Of a stretch of DNA of 36,133 nt, positions 1-7,024 are shown one piece after another (within the stretch, counting starts at the first letter, position 1; each line of letters starts with the position of its first letter). This DNA is from an uncultured Gammaproteobacteria bacterium (GTDB lineage: Bacteria > Pseudomonadota > Gammaproteobacteria > Poriferisulfidales > GCA-002705445): contig CAJYAP010000010.1 of NCBI GenBank assembly GCA_913065025.1, positions 1-36,133 on the forward strand, given 5' to 3'. Both the position numbers and the translations under genes were made by a program. The notes under the pieces were generated by a model. The model was not told the origin of the DNA, ran no database searches, and was given only the letters and a program-made list of their open reading frames with translations.

Positions 1-107
1 ATGCCAATGACGAATCAAATGGTCTTAAATATGATAGGGATGCAATGCATATGTCGTGGAAAATTATGAAAAATTACTTTAACCGTTTTTTAGATGAAAA
101 GTTATAA
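1..107 (+). CDS. C-terminal end of a CDS, possibly dienelactone-hydrolase-like (5' truncated)
   Basis: An open frame enters from the left edge (first complete codon at 3) and stops at TAA 105-107, giving about 34 C-terminal residues. The tail contains the run NGLKYDRDAMHMSWKIM and ends in FNRFLDEKL. A tyrosine-aspartate followed by an amphipathic helix with a Trp and a final aromatic/Leu patch is the kind of ending seen in dienelactone hydrolase family proteins (alpha/beta hydrolase fold). The catalytic residues lie outside the window, so the family is a guess from the tail alone. That the frame is coding is supported by its being the only long open frame here and by the small gap to the next gene on the same strand. 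Confidence 0.4.
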   Translation, partial: ANDESNGLKYDRDAMHMSWKIMKNYFNRFLDEKL

Positions 108-154
108 TCAATAATAAAGTTGAATTTCATAAAGAAATTTTGTATATTTGAAAA

Positions 155-505
155 ATGTCTCTAAAAAAAAGTTTAAAATATCTTTTGATAATAATTTTTA
201 CATTTAATGCAAATTTAGCTTTTGCGTTAGATGAAATTTGCTATGAAATCAAAAAAACCAATATAGAACATATTTGCCACGAAAATTTAGAAACCAACAA
301 CACTAACCATATTGAAGACTCTGCGAACAAGAACGAATGCTTTGAGTGCAGTCATTGCTCAATATTGAATAAATTCACGGACTATAAGTCAACGTATTTA
401 AGTACACCGGCTACAATTATTCTTCAAAACAAAATTGAACTATCTAAACAATTTTATTCATTTTCTATAAGACCTGACGGACCGCCACCCAAATTATTTT
501 CTTAA
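155..505 (+). CDS. small Cys-rich periplasmic protein, DUF2946-like, metal cassette
   Basis: A 116-residue protein with a basic N-terminus, a hydrophobic stretch at about residues 9-23 and a likely signal-peptidase site after AFA, so it is probably exported. The mature part has five cysteines, three of them in the cluster CFECSHC near residues 62-68, plus several histidines. It ends in RPDGPPPKLFS. A Cys/His cluster followed by a proline-rich tail is reminiscent of small DUF2946-type proteins found near copper or mercury genes, but the similarity is weak. It leads a same-strand run with a predicted outer-membrane protein, an HMA-domain protein and a MerT-like protein, which supports a role in metal binding or sensing. 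No strong ribosome binding site precedes the ATG. Function unproven. Confidence 0.6.
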   Translation: MSLKKSLKYLLIIIFTFNANLAFALDEICYEIKKTNIEHICHENLETNNTNHIEDSANKNECFECSHCSILNKFTDYKSTYLSTPATIILQNKIELSKQFYSFSIRPDGPPPKLFS

Positions 506-562
506 AAATTAATCACCATTAAAGGTGATAGCTTGTATATTTTTTAATTTTTAGGAAAAGTT

Positions 563-1204
563 ATGCGATTTATATTTTATATTATAATTTTTATTACTCT
601 GTTTAATTCGGTATCTCACGCACGTCCAATATCTTATGCTGGAGGTTGGACCACTATGTTCATGAACGATGACAACAGAAATAAAATGCATGTACATTTT
701 TCGCCAACACATAAAATGTCTATAGGATTAAATATTGAATATTTTCATGACGAAGAATTATTTTTTAATTCCATTCAAGTAAATAATCTTCTTAAACGTT
801 GGAACAAAAAAAAGAGTCAGGCAAATTTATATCTTAAGTCTGGATTTGGAATTGCCTATACTGATAAAAATAAATTTGATGGAAAATCACAAGCTGCAGG
901 ATTTACAGGAATATCATTTGATTGGGAAAATCGAAGTTACTTTGTTAAGTATGAAAATCGTTATTTTGAAGCTGAAAAAATCTACAATTCTTTTTCACAA
1001 TCTGCGACTTTTGGTGTAGCTCCTTATGAAGGGAGTTATGGAGACTTGCATACTTGGTTAATGATAAAAGTAGAAAATAAGCCTGAAAAAGAAGATAACT
1101 TAACTGTAACTCCATTAGTACGCCTATTTAAGAATGTTCATTTATTTGAGTTAGGATTAAATGATAGAGGTAAATTCTTATTTAATTATGTAAAACGTTA
1201 TTAA
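563..1204 (+). CDS. predicted outer-membrane/periplasmic protein of the metal cassette
   Basis: A 213-residue protein with a clear signal peptide (hydrophobic residues 4-15, likely cleavage after SHA at about 20). The mature part is rich in alternating aromatic/polar stretches such as SYFVKYENRYF and HTWLMIKVENK, as expected for antiparallel beta strands, and it ends in an aromatic-rich strand (FNYVKRY), so a small outer-membrane barrel is plausible. I do not recognise a named family. AGGA lies about 7 bases before the ATG. It sits between the Cys-rich exported protein and the MerP/MerT-like pair, which suggests metal uptake or efflux. Arginine codons are 7 CGN and 2 AGA, whereas mreB in this window uses AGA for all 12, hinting at a different origin. 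Confidence 0.6.
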   Translation: MRFIFYIIIFITLFNSVSHARPISYAGGWTTMFMNDDNRNKMHVHFSPTHKMSIGLNIEYFHDEELFFNSIQVNNLLKRWNKKKSQANLYLKSGFGIAYTDKNKFDGKSQAAGFTGISFDWENRSYFVKYENRYFEAEKIYNSFSQSATFGVAPYEGSYGDLHTWLMIKVENKPEKEDNLTVTPLVRLFKNVHLFELGLNDRGKFLFNYVKRY

Positions 1205-1226
1205 AATATTTATGAAGGAGAAAATT

Positions 1227-1532
1227 ATGAAAAAGATTTATTTATTTATAACCGTAGTGTTATTTTGTTTTAGCTTAAATATTAATGCAAATGAAAAAAA
1301 TGATTTTAAAGAAGTCCATGTGTCAGTTAATGGATTAGTTTGTGACTTTTGCGCACAGTCTATAGCAAAATTATTTAAAAAAGAAAAAGCCGTACACGAT
1401 ATAGATGTAGATCTAAAAATGGGCATGGTCACAATACACATTAAAAGTGATGCGATTATGGATGACATTAAAATAACAGAATTAATAACACAATCTGGAT
1501 ATAGCGTTGAAGGTATTCATCGTGTTCAATAA
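1227..1532 (+). CDS. MerP-like periplasmic heavy-metal-associated (HMA) domain protein
   Basis: A 101-residue protein with a signal peptide (hydrophobic residues 5-15, likely cleavage near INA). One HMA domain follows, with the metal site GLVCDFC, equivalent to the GMTCxxC motif of MerP and copper chaperones, then the helix AQSIAKLFKK. Such proteins bind a soft metal ion through the two cysteines and hand it to a membrane partner. The start at 1227 is preferred over the in-frame ATG at 1212 because AAGGAG at 1215-1220 is correctly spaced for 1227 and would lie inside the longer version. Its 3' end overlaps the start of the MerT-like gene, so the two are probably translationally coupled. Which metal is carried cannot be told; no merA or merR is visible. 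Confidence 0.8.
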   Translation: MKKIYLFITVVLFCFSLNINANEKNDFKEVHVSVNGLVCDFCAQSIAKLFKKEKAVHDIDVDLKMGMVTIHIKSDAIMDDIKITELITQSGYSVEGIHRVQ

Positions 1533-1902
1533 TGCTAATAAACAGGCTTTATTTTCAATACTAAGCTTGTTTACAAGTATTGGAACACTTCTTTGCTGCG
1601 CTCTTCCTGCGTTACTTGTGACGCTTGGAATGGGTGCAGTTTTAGCTGGCTTAATTTCTATGTCACCTTGGATAACAAATATTTCTAATTACAAAAACTA
1701 TATATTTATAATAGCAGGAATTATGCTGGCTCTTTCTATTTTAATATTATGGCTTAATCGAAATGCTCCGTGTCCAATTGACCCGATACAGGCCAAAGCT
1801 TGTACGAAATTAAGAAAAATTAGTTTATATAGTATTATATTTTCTACATTAATTTATTTAATAGGTGTCTTCTTTACATTTTTTGCGGCTGATTTTCTTT
1901 AA
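1522..1902 (+). CDS. MerT-like inner-membrane metal transport protein
   Basis: About 126 residues with three hydrophobic segments. The first carries a vicinal cysteine pair (LLCCALPALL), the second follows a short loop, and a loop with CPIDPIQAKAC leads into the third. A Cys-Cys pair in the first helix plus a cytoplasmic Cys pair is the layout of the mercuric transporter MerT, which accepts metal from MerP. The start is uncertain. GTG at 1522, with GAAGG shortly upstream, is chosen over an in-frame TTG at 1507 that has no visible ribosome binding site. Either way it overlaps the end of the HMA gene. The residues around the motifs are not classic MerT, so another soft metal is possible. It is the last gene of the cassette and is followed by an AT-rich inverted repeat. 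Confidence 0.7.
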   Translation: MFNNANKQALFSILSLFTSIGTLLCCALPALLVTLGMGAVLAGLISMSPWITNISNYKNYIFIIAGIMLALSILILWLNRNAPCPIDPIQAKACTKLRKISLYSIIFSTLIYLIGVFFTFFAADFL

Positions 1903-1905
1903 TTT

Positions 1906-1941
1906 AAATTTATAGTTTCTGCAGTTACTGACTATAAATTT
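1906..1941. terminator. perfect 11-bp inverted repeat, possible bidirectional terminator
   Basis: AAATTTATAGT at 1906-1916 is repeated in reverse complement at 1931-1941 with a 14-base loop. It lies exactly between the end of the plus-strand metal cassette and the 3' end of the minus-strand tRNA-Met, so it could end transcription from both sides. The stem is almost all A/T and no long T run follows, so it would be a weak intrinsic terminator. Confidence 0.4.
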
Positions 1942-1942
1942 A

Positions 1943-2019
1943 TGGTGGCTATGGGTGGAATTGAACCACCGACCCCAGCGTTATGAGTGCTGTGCTCTAA
2001 CCATCTGAGCTACATAGCC
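1943..2019 (-). tRNA. tRNA-Met (anticodon CAT), elongator type
   Basis: Reading the minus strand gives a full cloverleaf of 77 bases including an encoded CCA end. The acceptor GGCTATG pairs with CATAGCC, the D arm is GCTC/GAGC, the anticodon loop is CTCATAA, and the T arm is GGTGG/CCACC with loop TTCAATT. The anticodon is the complement of 1983-1985. A paired G1-C72 marks it as elongator rather than initiator. The last pair of the anticodon stem is A-C rather than a Watson-Crick pair. A tRNA-Ile2 (lysidine-modified CAT) cannot be excluded by eye, but position next to ychF matches tRNA-Met in Pseudomonas. It starts about 20 bases after the ychF stop on the same strand and is probably processed from that transcript. 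Confidence 0.93.
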
Positions 2020-2039
2020 AATTTGATGTGATATTATAC

Positions 2040-3125
2040 TTAAACGTTGTACCTAAATACAACAATATCTCCTTCAGCAACTTGATATTCTTTTCCCTCT
2101 AAGCGCATTTTACCTTCATTTTTAGCATTCACTGATCCCTTAAGTTCCACATAATCATCAAATGCAATAACCTCAGCTCTAATAAACCCTTTTTGAAAAT
2201 CAGTATGAATCTTCCCAGCTGCTTCAGGAGCCAATGCATTTTTTTTTATAGTCCATGCTCTGGTTTCTGTTGGCCCAGATGTAAAAAATGTACCAAGATT
2301 TAAAATATCATAACCATGTTTTGCTACTCTATCTATTCCAGATTCTTCAAGATTATATAATTCAAAATATTCTTTTTTTTCTTCGTCACTCATCATAGAT
2401 AAATCGTATTCTATATTCGCTGAAATTATTATATTAGAGATATTTTTTTCTTCGCAATATTTCTCAACATCTTTTGTGAATTGGTTACCATTTATTTCGT
2501 CATCTGAGACATTTAAAATAAGAAAAAATGGTTTTGCCGTTAGAAAATTATATTGCTTAAGAAGTTCTTTGTTATCTCTATATATATTTTGTAAGAAATT
2601 ACCATTATTTAATTCTTGCTCAATTTCTTCCATGACTTTTAACTCTGGCATTATTTCTTTATTACCTGTTTTAGAAAGCTTTTTTAAACGGACTAAACTT
2701 TTTTCTACTATAGCCAAATCAGATAATAATAACTCGGTATTAATTGTTTGAATATCCGAGATTGGATCTATTTTCCCTGACACGTGAGTAATATCATCAT
2801 TTTCAAAACATCTAATTACATGTGCAATTGCATCTGTCTCTCTAATATTTGCCAAGAATTTATTACCAAGGCCCTCGCCTTCAGACGCCCCAGCAACTAA
2901 ACCCGCTATGTCTACAAATTCTATGACTGCTGGAATAACCTTTTTTGGTTCATCAATATCAGAAAGTTGCTTTAATCTTTTGTCATTAACTTCTACGATC
3001 CCAACATTCGGATCAATCGTACAGAATGGATAATTTTCGGCAGCAACTTTATTTTTTGTTAGAGCATTAAATAGAGTAGATTTACCAACATTTGGCAAAC
3101 CAACTATTCCACATTTAAATCCCAT
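2040..3125 (-). CDS. ychF: redox-regulated ATPase YchF (Obg-family)
   Basis: 361 residues, the usual YchF length. The N-terminus carries a P-loop (GLPNVGKST, residues 9-17), followed by switch-region sequences and the DIAGLVAGASEGEGLGN stretch that is diagnostic for YchF. The C-terminus has the TGS-like domain ending in VAEGDIVVFRYNV. YchF is a ribosome-associated P-loop protein of the Obg family that prefers ATP over GTP and is linked to oxidative stress and translation. It follows pth with a three-base gap on the same strand and precedes tRNA-Met, as in other gammaproteobacteria. Confidence 0.97.
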   Translation of the reverse strand: MGFKCGIVGLPNVGKSTLFNALTKNKVAAENYPFCTIDPNVGIVEVNDKRLKQLSDIDEPKKVIPAVIEFVDIAGLVAGASEGEGLGNKFLANIRETDAIAHVIRCFENDDITHVSGKIDPISDIQTINTELLLSDLAIVEKSLVRLKKLSKTGNKEIMPELKVMEEIEQELNNGNFLQNIYRDNKELLKQYNFLTAKPFFLILNVSDDEINGNQFTKDVEKYCEEKNISNIIISANIEYDLSMMSDEEKKEYFELYNLEESGIDRVAKHGYDILNLGTFFTSGPTETRAWTIKKNALAPEAAGKIHTDFQKGFIRAEVIAFDDYVELKGSVNAKNEGKMRLEGKEYQVAEGDIVVFRYNV

Positions 3126-3128
3126 ATT

Positions 3129-3725
3129 TTACCTCGTGTGCAAAATTTTTGTATACTTCTCATATTCGCCATCAAGTAAAATATTTATATTCTCAAATGA
3201 TTCGTTAATAGAGATATTGATTTCAAGTTCTTCGTCTTTCGATGGATTACTTAGAACATGGTTATGAACTAATTCCTTCCTTCCAGGATGTCCAACACCT
3301 ACTCTTAGTCGCCAATAATCTTTACCCATATGATTAATGATGTCTCTCAATCCATTATGGCCGCCATGGCCGCCGCCAAATTTCAACTTTACTTCACCAA
3401 CCTCTAAATCTATGTCGTCATGTATCACCAGCATACTTTCTGGTGTAATTTTATAATATTTAAGGAAACTCGAAATAGATTTACCGCTATCATTTATGAA
3501 AAAAGTAGGCTTTACTAAAAAAATTTGATTCTCATTGTGATCTATTTTACAAAAAAAACTGCTGAGTTTTTTATCCTCAGATAATGTTACATTATATTTC
3601 TCTAAAAATTTATCAAGATACCAATAGCCAACATTATGACGAGTTTTAAGAAGATTTTTTTCTGGATTGCCTAAACCTACGATTAATTTTATTTTTGGTG
3701 AACTTCCTTTATCATTATTAGACAT
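3129..3725 (-). CDS. pth: peptidyl-tRNA hydrolase
   Basis: 198 residues, typical for bacterial Pth. It contains the family signature GLGNPEKN near residue 17, then the catalytic-histidine region TRHNVGYWYLD, and the second signature VIHDDIDLEVGEVKLKFGGG followed by GHNGLRDI. Pth cleaves the ester bond of peptidyl-tRNAs released prematurely from ribosomes and recycles the tRNA. It lies between rplY (18-base gap) and ychF (3-base gap) on one strand, the standard gammaproteobacterial order. The highly basic and asparagine-rich tail (EKYTKILHTR) is unremarkable. Confidence 0.97.
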   Translation of the reverse strand: MSNNDKGSSPKIKLIVGLGNPEKNLLKTRHNVGYWYLDKFLEKYNVTLSEDKKLSSFFCKIDHNENQIFLVKPTFFINDSGKSISSFLKYYKITPESMLVIHDDIDLEVGEVKLKFGGGHGGHNGLRDIINHMGKDYWRLRVGVGHPGRKELVHNHVLSNPSKDEELEINISINESFENINILLDGEYEKYTKILHTR

Positions 3726-3743
3726 AGGGCTTTGAATAAATTT

Positions 3744-4433
3744 TTACTCTTCAGGTTCTTTTTCTTTATCTTTTTCATTGCTCTCATCATTCTTCTGATC
3801 AGATGCAACTTCAGATGCTTCAGGAGCTTCTGTAAGATCTTCTTCAACTTCTTCTGCCCTTGCTTTATGAATTACAACAACAGCCATATCAGAATCTTCT
3901 GCGCCATGCTGTAGCAAAGTAATTTCTACCCCTTCGGGAAGTATTAATTCACTCAGATGAATAGGTTTATCCATTGGAAGGTCTATCAAATCTACAGTTA
4001 TATTTTCTGGAATATTGGCTGGCAAACATACAATTTCTAATTCACTAATTAAATGACTAATTACCCCGCCATCAATTTTTACACCAGGAGCAACATCTTC
4101 GTTAATGAAATTAATTGGGACTGTTACGTTAATTTTTTGGTCTGCTTTGATTCTTTGAAAATCCATGTGTAAGATTTCTCTTTTCGCAGGATGTCTTTGA
4201 ATGTCCCTTAAAATTACTTGTTGTTTTTTGCCATCTAAGGAAATATCGAGAACTTGACTATAAAACGCATCAGTCTCAAGATTTTTAGCAATCTCATATT
4301 TATTAAGTGAAATAGCTTCTTCTGCTTCACCAGCACCATATATTATGCCTGGCACGAGGCCTTCTCTTCTAATATTCCTAGAATAAGATGTTCCTTTTTT
4401 ATCTCTTTTTTCTGCGTTTACTATAAATTCCAT
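3744..4433 (-). CDS. rplY: 50S ribosomal protein L25, general stress protein CTC type
   Basis: 229 residues: an N-terminal L25 5S-rRNA-binding domain (about residues 1-90, with KGTSYSRNIRREGLVPGIIYG), a C-terminal TL5/CTC domain (about 95-185), and a Lys/Glu/Asp/Ser-rich acidic tail of about 45 residues. This is the long CTC form, not the 94-residue E. coli form. It binds 5S rRNA in the central protuberance of the large subunit. It sits between prs and pth on the same strand as in Pseudomonas and relatives. The low-complexity tail is probably disordered. Confidence 0.95.
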   Translation of the reverse strand: MEFIVNAEKRDKKGTSYSRNIRREGLVPGIIYGAGEAEEAISLNKYEIAKNLETDAFYSQVLDISLDGKKQQVILRDIQRHPAKREILHMDFQRIKADQKINVTVPINFINEDVAPGVKIDGGVISHLISELEIVCLPANIPENITVDLIDLPMDKPIHLSELILPEGVEITLLQHGAEDSDMAVVVIHKARAEEVEEDLTEAPEASEVASDQKNDESNEKDKEKEPEE

Positions 4434-4497
4434 GTTATTTTCAAAATTATTTATGAGGCCGTATTATCAATTAAATTAACTATAAGAACAAGTTTTT

Positions 4498-5454
4498 TTA
4501 CTCTGTAAATAATGAACTTAGAGATTCTTCGGTATGAACCCTAATTATTGACTCAGCCAGGAGGTTAGAAACAGACAGTTGTCTGATTTTTTTACATTTT
4601 TGAGATTCGCTAGATAAGTGTATGGTGTCTGTAACCACTAATTCATCTAATTCTGACTCATTAATATTTTTAATTGCTGTTCCAGAGAGTACCGGATGCG
4701 TTGCATATGCCATAACGGCAGTAGCCCCTTGTTCTTTTAAAGCTATTGAGGCCTTACAAAGTGTTCCAGCTGTATCTACCATATCGTCCACAATTAAACA
4801 TGTTTTCGATTTTACATCACCAATAATATTCATTACCTCCGACTCATTGGCTTTTTCTCTTCTCTTATCTACTATAGCAAGATCATCAATGCCAAGTTGT
4901 TTTGCCACAGCTCTTGCCCTAACCACACCACCCGTATCTGGCGATACCACAACAATGTTTGGATATTTTTTTTTCCACATATCAGATATTAAAATTGGAG
5001 ATCCATAAATATTGTCGACAGGTATGTCAAAAAAACCTTGTTCTTGATCAGAATGCAAATCAACAGTTAAAAGTCTATCAGTTCCAACTGTGCTAATTAA
5101 ATTTGCTACAACTTTGGCTGATATTGGTACTCTCATTGAACGCACTCGTCGATCTTGTCTAGAATAACCAAAATAAGGAATCACTGTTGTTACTCTAGCT
5201 GCAGATGATCTTTTTAAAGCGTCAACTAATATTAATAACTCCATAAGATTTTCATCAGTAGGATTACAAGTTGATTGAATAACAAAAACATCTTTACCCC
5301 TAACGTCCTCATGAAGTTCAACTTGAACCTCGCCATCACTAAATCTTCCTACCAATGCTTTACCAATTGGAATTCCAATTTTTTTAACAATTTTGGCAGA
5401 AAGCTCTTTGTTTGAGTTTCCCGAAAAGACTTTTAAAGTTTCGTAATCGGACAT
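4498..5454 (-). CDS. prs: ribose-phosphate pyrophosphokinase (PRPP synthetase)
   Basis: 318 residues, close to the usual 315. Visible motifs include the N-terminal [11 protein letters not shown], the ATP-binding [10 protein letters not shown], the metal-binding VDLHSDQ region, the flexible loop [12 protein letters not shown], and the PRPP-binding loop [12 protein letters not shown]. The enzyme transfers pyrophosphate from ATP to ribose 5-phosphate, feeding purine, pyrimidine, histidine, tryptophan and NAD synthesis. It lies between tRNA-Gln and rplY on the minus strand, an arrangement conserved in many gammaproteobacteria. The 82-base gap to tRNA-Gln shows no strong regulatory structure that I can see. 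Confidence 0.97.
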   Translation of the reverse strand: MSDYETLKVFSGNSNKELSAKIVKKIGIPIGKALVGRFSDGEVQVELHEDVRGKDVFVIQSTCNPTDENLMELLILVDALKRSSAARVTTVIPYFGYSRQDRRVRSMRVPISAKVVANLISTVGTDRLLTVDLHSDQEQGFFDIPVDNIYGSPILISDMWKKKYPNIVVVSPDTGGVVRARAVAKQLGIDDLAIVDKRREKANESEVMNIIGDVKSKTCLIVDDMVDTAGTLCKASIALKEQGATAVMAYATHPVLSGTAIKNINESELDELVVTDTIHLSSESQKCKKIRQLSVSNLLAESIIRVHTEESLSSLFTE

Positions 5455-5536
5455 GATTCGCCTTAAGAAATTAATATCATTTATGGTTGTAATGATAATA
5501 CAAAATGATTAAAAAAGAAGTAAAAATTAAATATAA

Positions 5537-5612
5537 TGGCTGGGCCGGTAGGGATCGAACCTACGCATGTCGGGATCAAAACCCGATGCCTTAACCGCTT
5601 GGCTACGGCCCA
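5537..5612 (-). tRNA. tRNA-Gln (anticodon TTG)
   Basis: The minus strand folds into a complete tRNA with encoded CCA. The acceptor TGGGCCG pairs with CGGCCCA, the anticodon stem is TCGGG/CCCGA around the loop TTTTGAT, and the T arm is GTAGG/CCTAC. The anticodon is the complement of 5577-5579. The weak U1-A72 first pair is typical of bacterial tRNA-Gln. Its location between ispE and prs on the same strand is the conserved gammaproteobacterial position, and it is probably cut from a longer transcript. Confidence 0.96.
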
Positions 5613-5633
5613 ATATTTGTCATTATATAGAAA

Positions 5634-6449
5634 TTATATTCTATTTAAACTATGCACAATATAGGTTTGATATTTATTTGGTATAAATTTACTCATATTT
5701 CTTGCGCTTTCTTCATTATCAAATATAGAAAATAAGCAACTTCCTGAACCTGAGATCGAACCGTTACCATTTTTTCTTAATAAGTTTAAAAGTTCCTTAA
5801 TCTCAGGATGTTCAAAGCATAATAATTCTTCAAAACTATTATATCCGATATTGTGATGCATATTATCTAAATTTATATGCTTAATACAATCTTTTATTTT
5901 ATATTTGGAATACATAATTTTTGAAGAAACATGAATCCTTGGATAAATAACAAGAAAAAATTTCTTTTCAATGCTATGTTGCACTAAAGATATACCGGTA
6001 TCAAAGCCAAATGCAGAAAACCCATTAATAAAAACTGGGACATCCGAGCCTAATTCCTTTCCTAAACTAATTAATTCAGATTTTTTAAGATTGCATTGCC
6101 ATAGATCATTTAAACCTAATAAAATTGTTGCTGCATTAGAACTTCCACCACCAAGGCCAGCCCCTATAGGAATATTTTTTATAAGTTTGATTGAAGCATT
6201 TAAACTATTTTTTGGTTTTATATAATCTTTTAATATTTCAGCGGCTTTAACACATAAGTTGCCTGAAGCAGATAAGCTTTTATTATTTGAACTAAACTCT
6301 ATTACATTGCCAGAAATAGAATTTATATGTATCTCGTCATATAGGTTAATAAACTGGAAATAAGTTTCAATATTGTGGTAGCCATCATCTCTTTTTTCTA
6401 TGATATTTAAAAATAAATTGATCTTAGCTGGAGATTTTCTGATTATCAT
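5634..6449 (-). CDS. ispE: 4-diphosphocytidyl-2-C-methyl-D-erythritol kinase
   Basis: 271 residues. GHMP-kinase fold with the N-terminal KSPAKINLFLNI, the ATP-binding IPIGAGLGGGSSNAA, and the C-terminal GSISGSGSCLFSIF motif. IspE phosphorylates CDP-methylerythritol in the non-mevalonate isoprenoid pathway, the same pathway started by dxs in this window. The chosen ATG shares an ATGA with the lolB stop, the classic coupled arrangement. An in-frame TTG five codons further up (6464) would add MGFDK and is less likely. It is followed closely by tRNA-Gln and prs. Confidence 0.95.
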   Translation of the reverse strand: MIIRKSPAKINLFLNIIEKRDDGYHNIETYFQFINLYDEIHINSISGNVIEFSSNNKSLSASGNLCVKAAEILKDYIKPKNSLNASIKLIKNIPIGAGLGGGSSNAATILLGLNDLWQCNLKKSELISLGKELGSDVPVFINGFSAFGFDTGISLVQHSIEKKFFLVIYPRIHVSSKIMYSKYKIKDCIKHINLDNMHHNIGYNSFEELLCFEHPEIKELLNLLRKNGNGSISGSGSCLFSIFDNEESARNMSKFIPNKYQTYIVHSLNRI

Positions 6450-7024
6450 TTTATCAAAACCCAATCTATAATTTTTAAGTTAAAAGTAATATTAAAAAAA
6501 TCTATTTCCATTATAGTTGGTAGTAATTCTTTATTATATCTCTTGTATTTAACTTCATAAATATCATTTTTTATAATCTTCTTTAGTCCATTACTATATT
6601 TTATTAAAAATATTGGCTTTTCAATTTCCCCCGTTATTATATTAGAAAAATTAGTTATGATTTTTTTAAAAATTTCTCGGTTCATTATTTTTGTTAAGGC
6701 ATCAGAGTTTATATCATCATTAGATTCTTTAATTTTGATACTATCTTTTTTGATTTCAAAAGTAACGATGGCATTATTAAAAATATCTAGAAAAATTATT
6801 TCTTCAATATTTTTATTTTTAATAAACTTAAATCGAGAAGATACTTTTTCATTTTTAACATTAAATTTAACTACACCTTTCGCTATAAATTTTTCATAAA
6901 TAATTTTTTCTTTAAAATATTTTTTTTCCGGGATATCTATATTATTTTCTTTTGTAAAAATATTTACAGTTGAGCAACCGGTGGGAATTAAAAATATATA
7001 AAGTATTAATAAATTATATCTCAT
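6446..7024 (-). CDS. lolB: outer-membrane lipoprotein LolB-like (divergent)
   Basis: 192 residues starting with a lipoprotein signal peptide and lipobox ending at Cys17 (LIPTGCS). The body is lysine- and isoleucine-rich with repeated short beta-like segments. LolB is the outer-membrane receptor that accepts lipoproteins from LolA and inserts them in the outer membrane. Sequence alone gives weak support, but the protein lies exactly in the lolB position: between a TPR protein and ispE, with an 11-base overlap upstream and an ATGA overlap downstream. LolB homologues are poorly conserved, so synteny carries most of the weight. Confidence 0.8.
   Translation of the reverse strand: MRYNLLILYIFLIPTGCSTVNIFTKENNIDIPEKKYFKEKIIYEKFIAKGVVKFNVKNEKVSSRFKFIKNKNIEEIIFLDIFNNAIVTFEIKKDSIKIKESNDDINSDALTKIMNREIFKKIITNFSNIITGEIEKPIFLIKYSNGLKKIIKNDIYEVKYKRYNKELLPTIMEIDFFNITFNLKIIDWVLIK

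Noticed and set aside
1238-1468. Minus-strand open frame of 76 codons over the HMA gene
   Set aside because: The plus strand encodes a clear signal peptide and HMA domain there; the antisense product has no recognisable feature.
3732-3914. 60-residue hydrophobic open frame on the plus strand, looking like a small membrane protein
   Set aside because: It is the antisense of the acidic Glu/Asp-rich tail of rplY, which reads as Phe/Leu/Ser-rich on the other strand.
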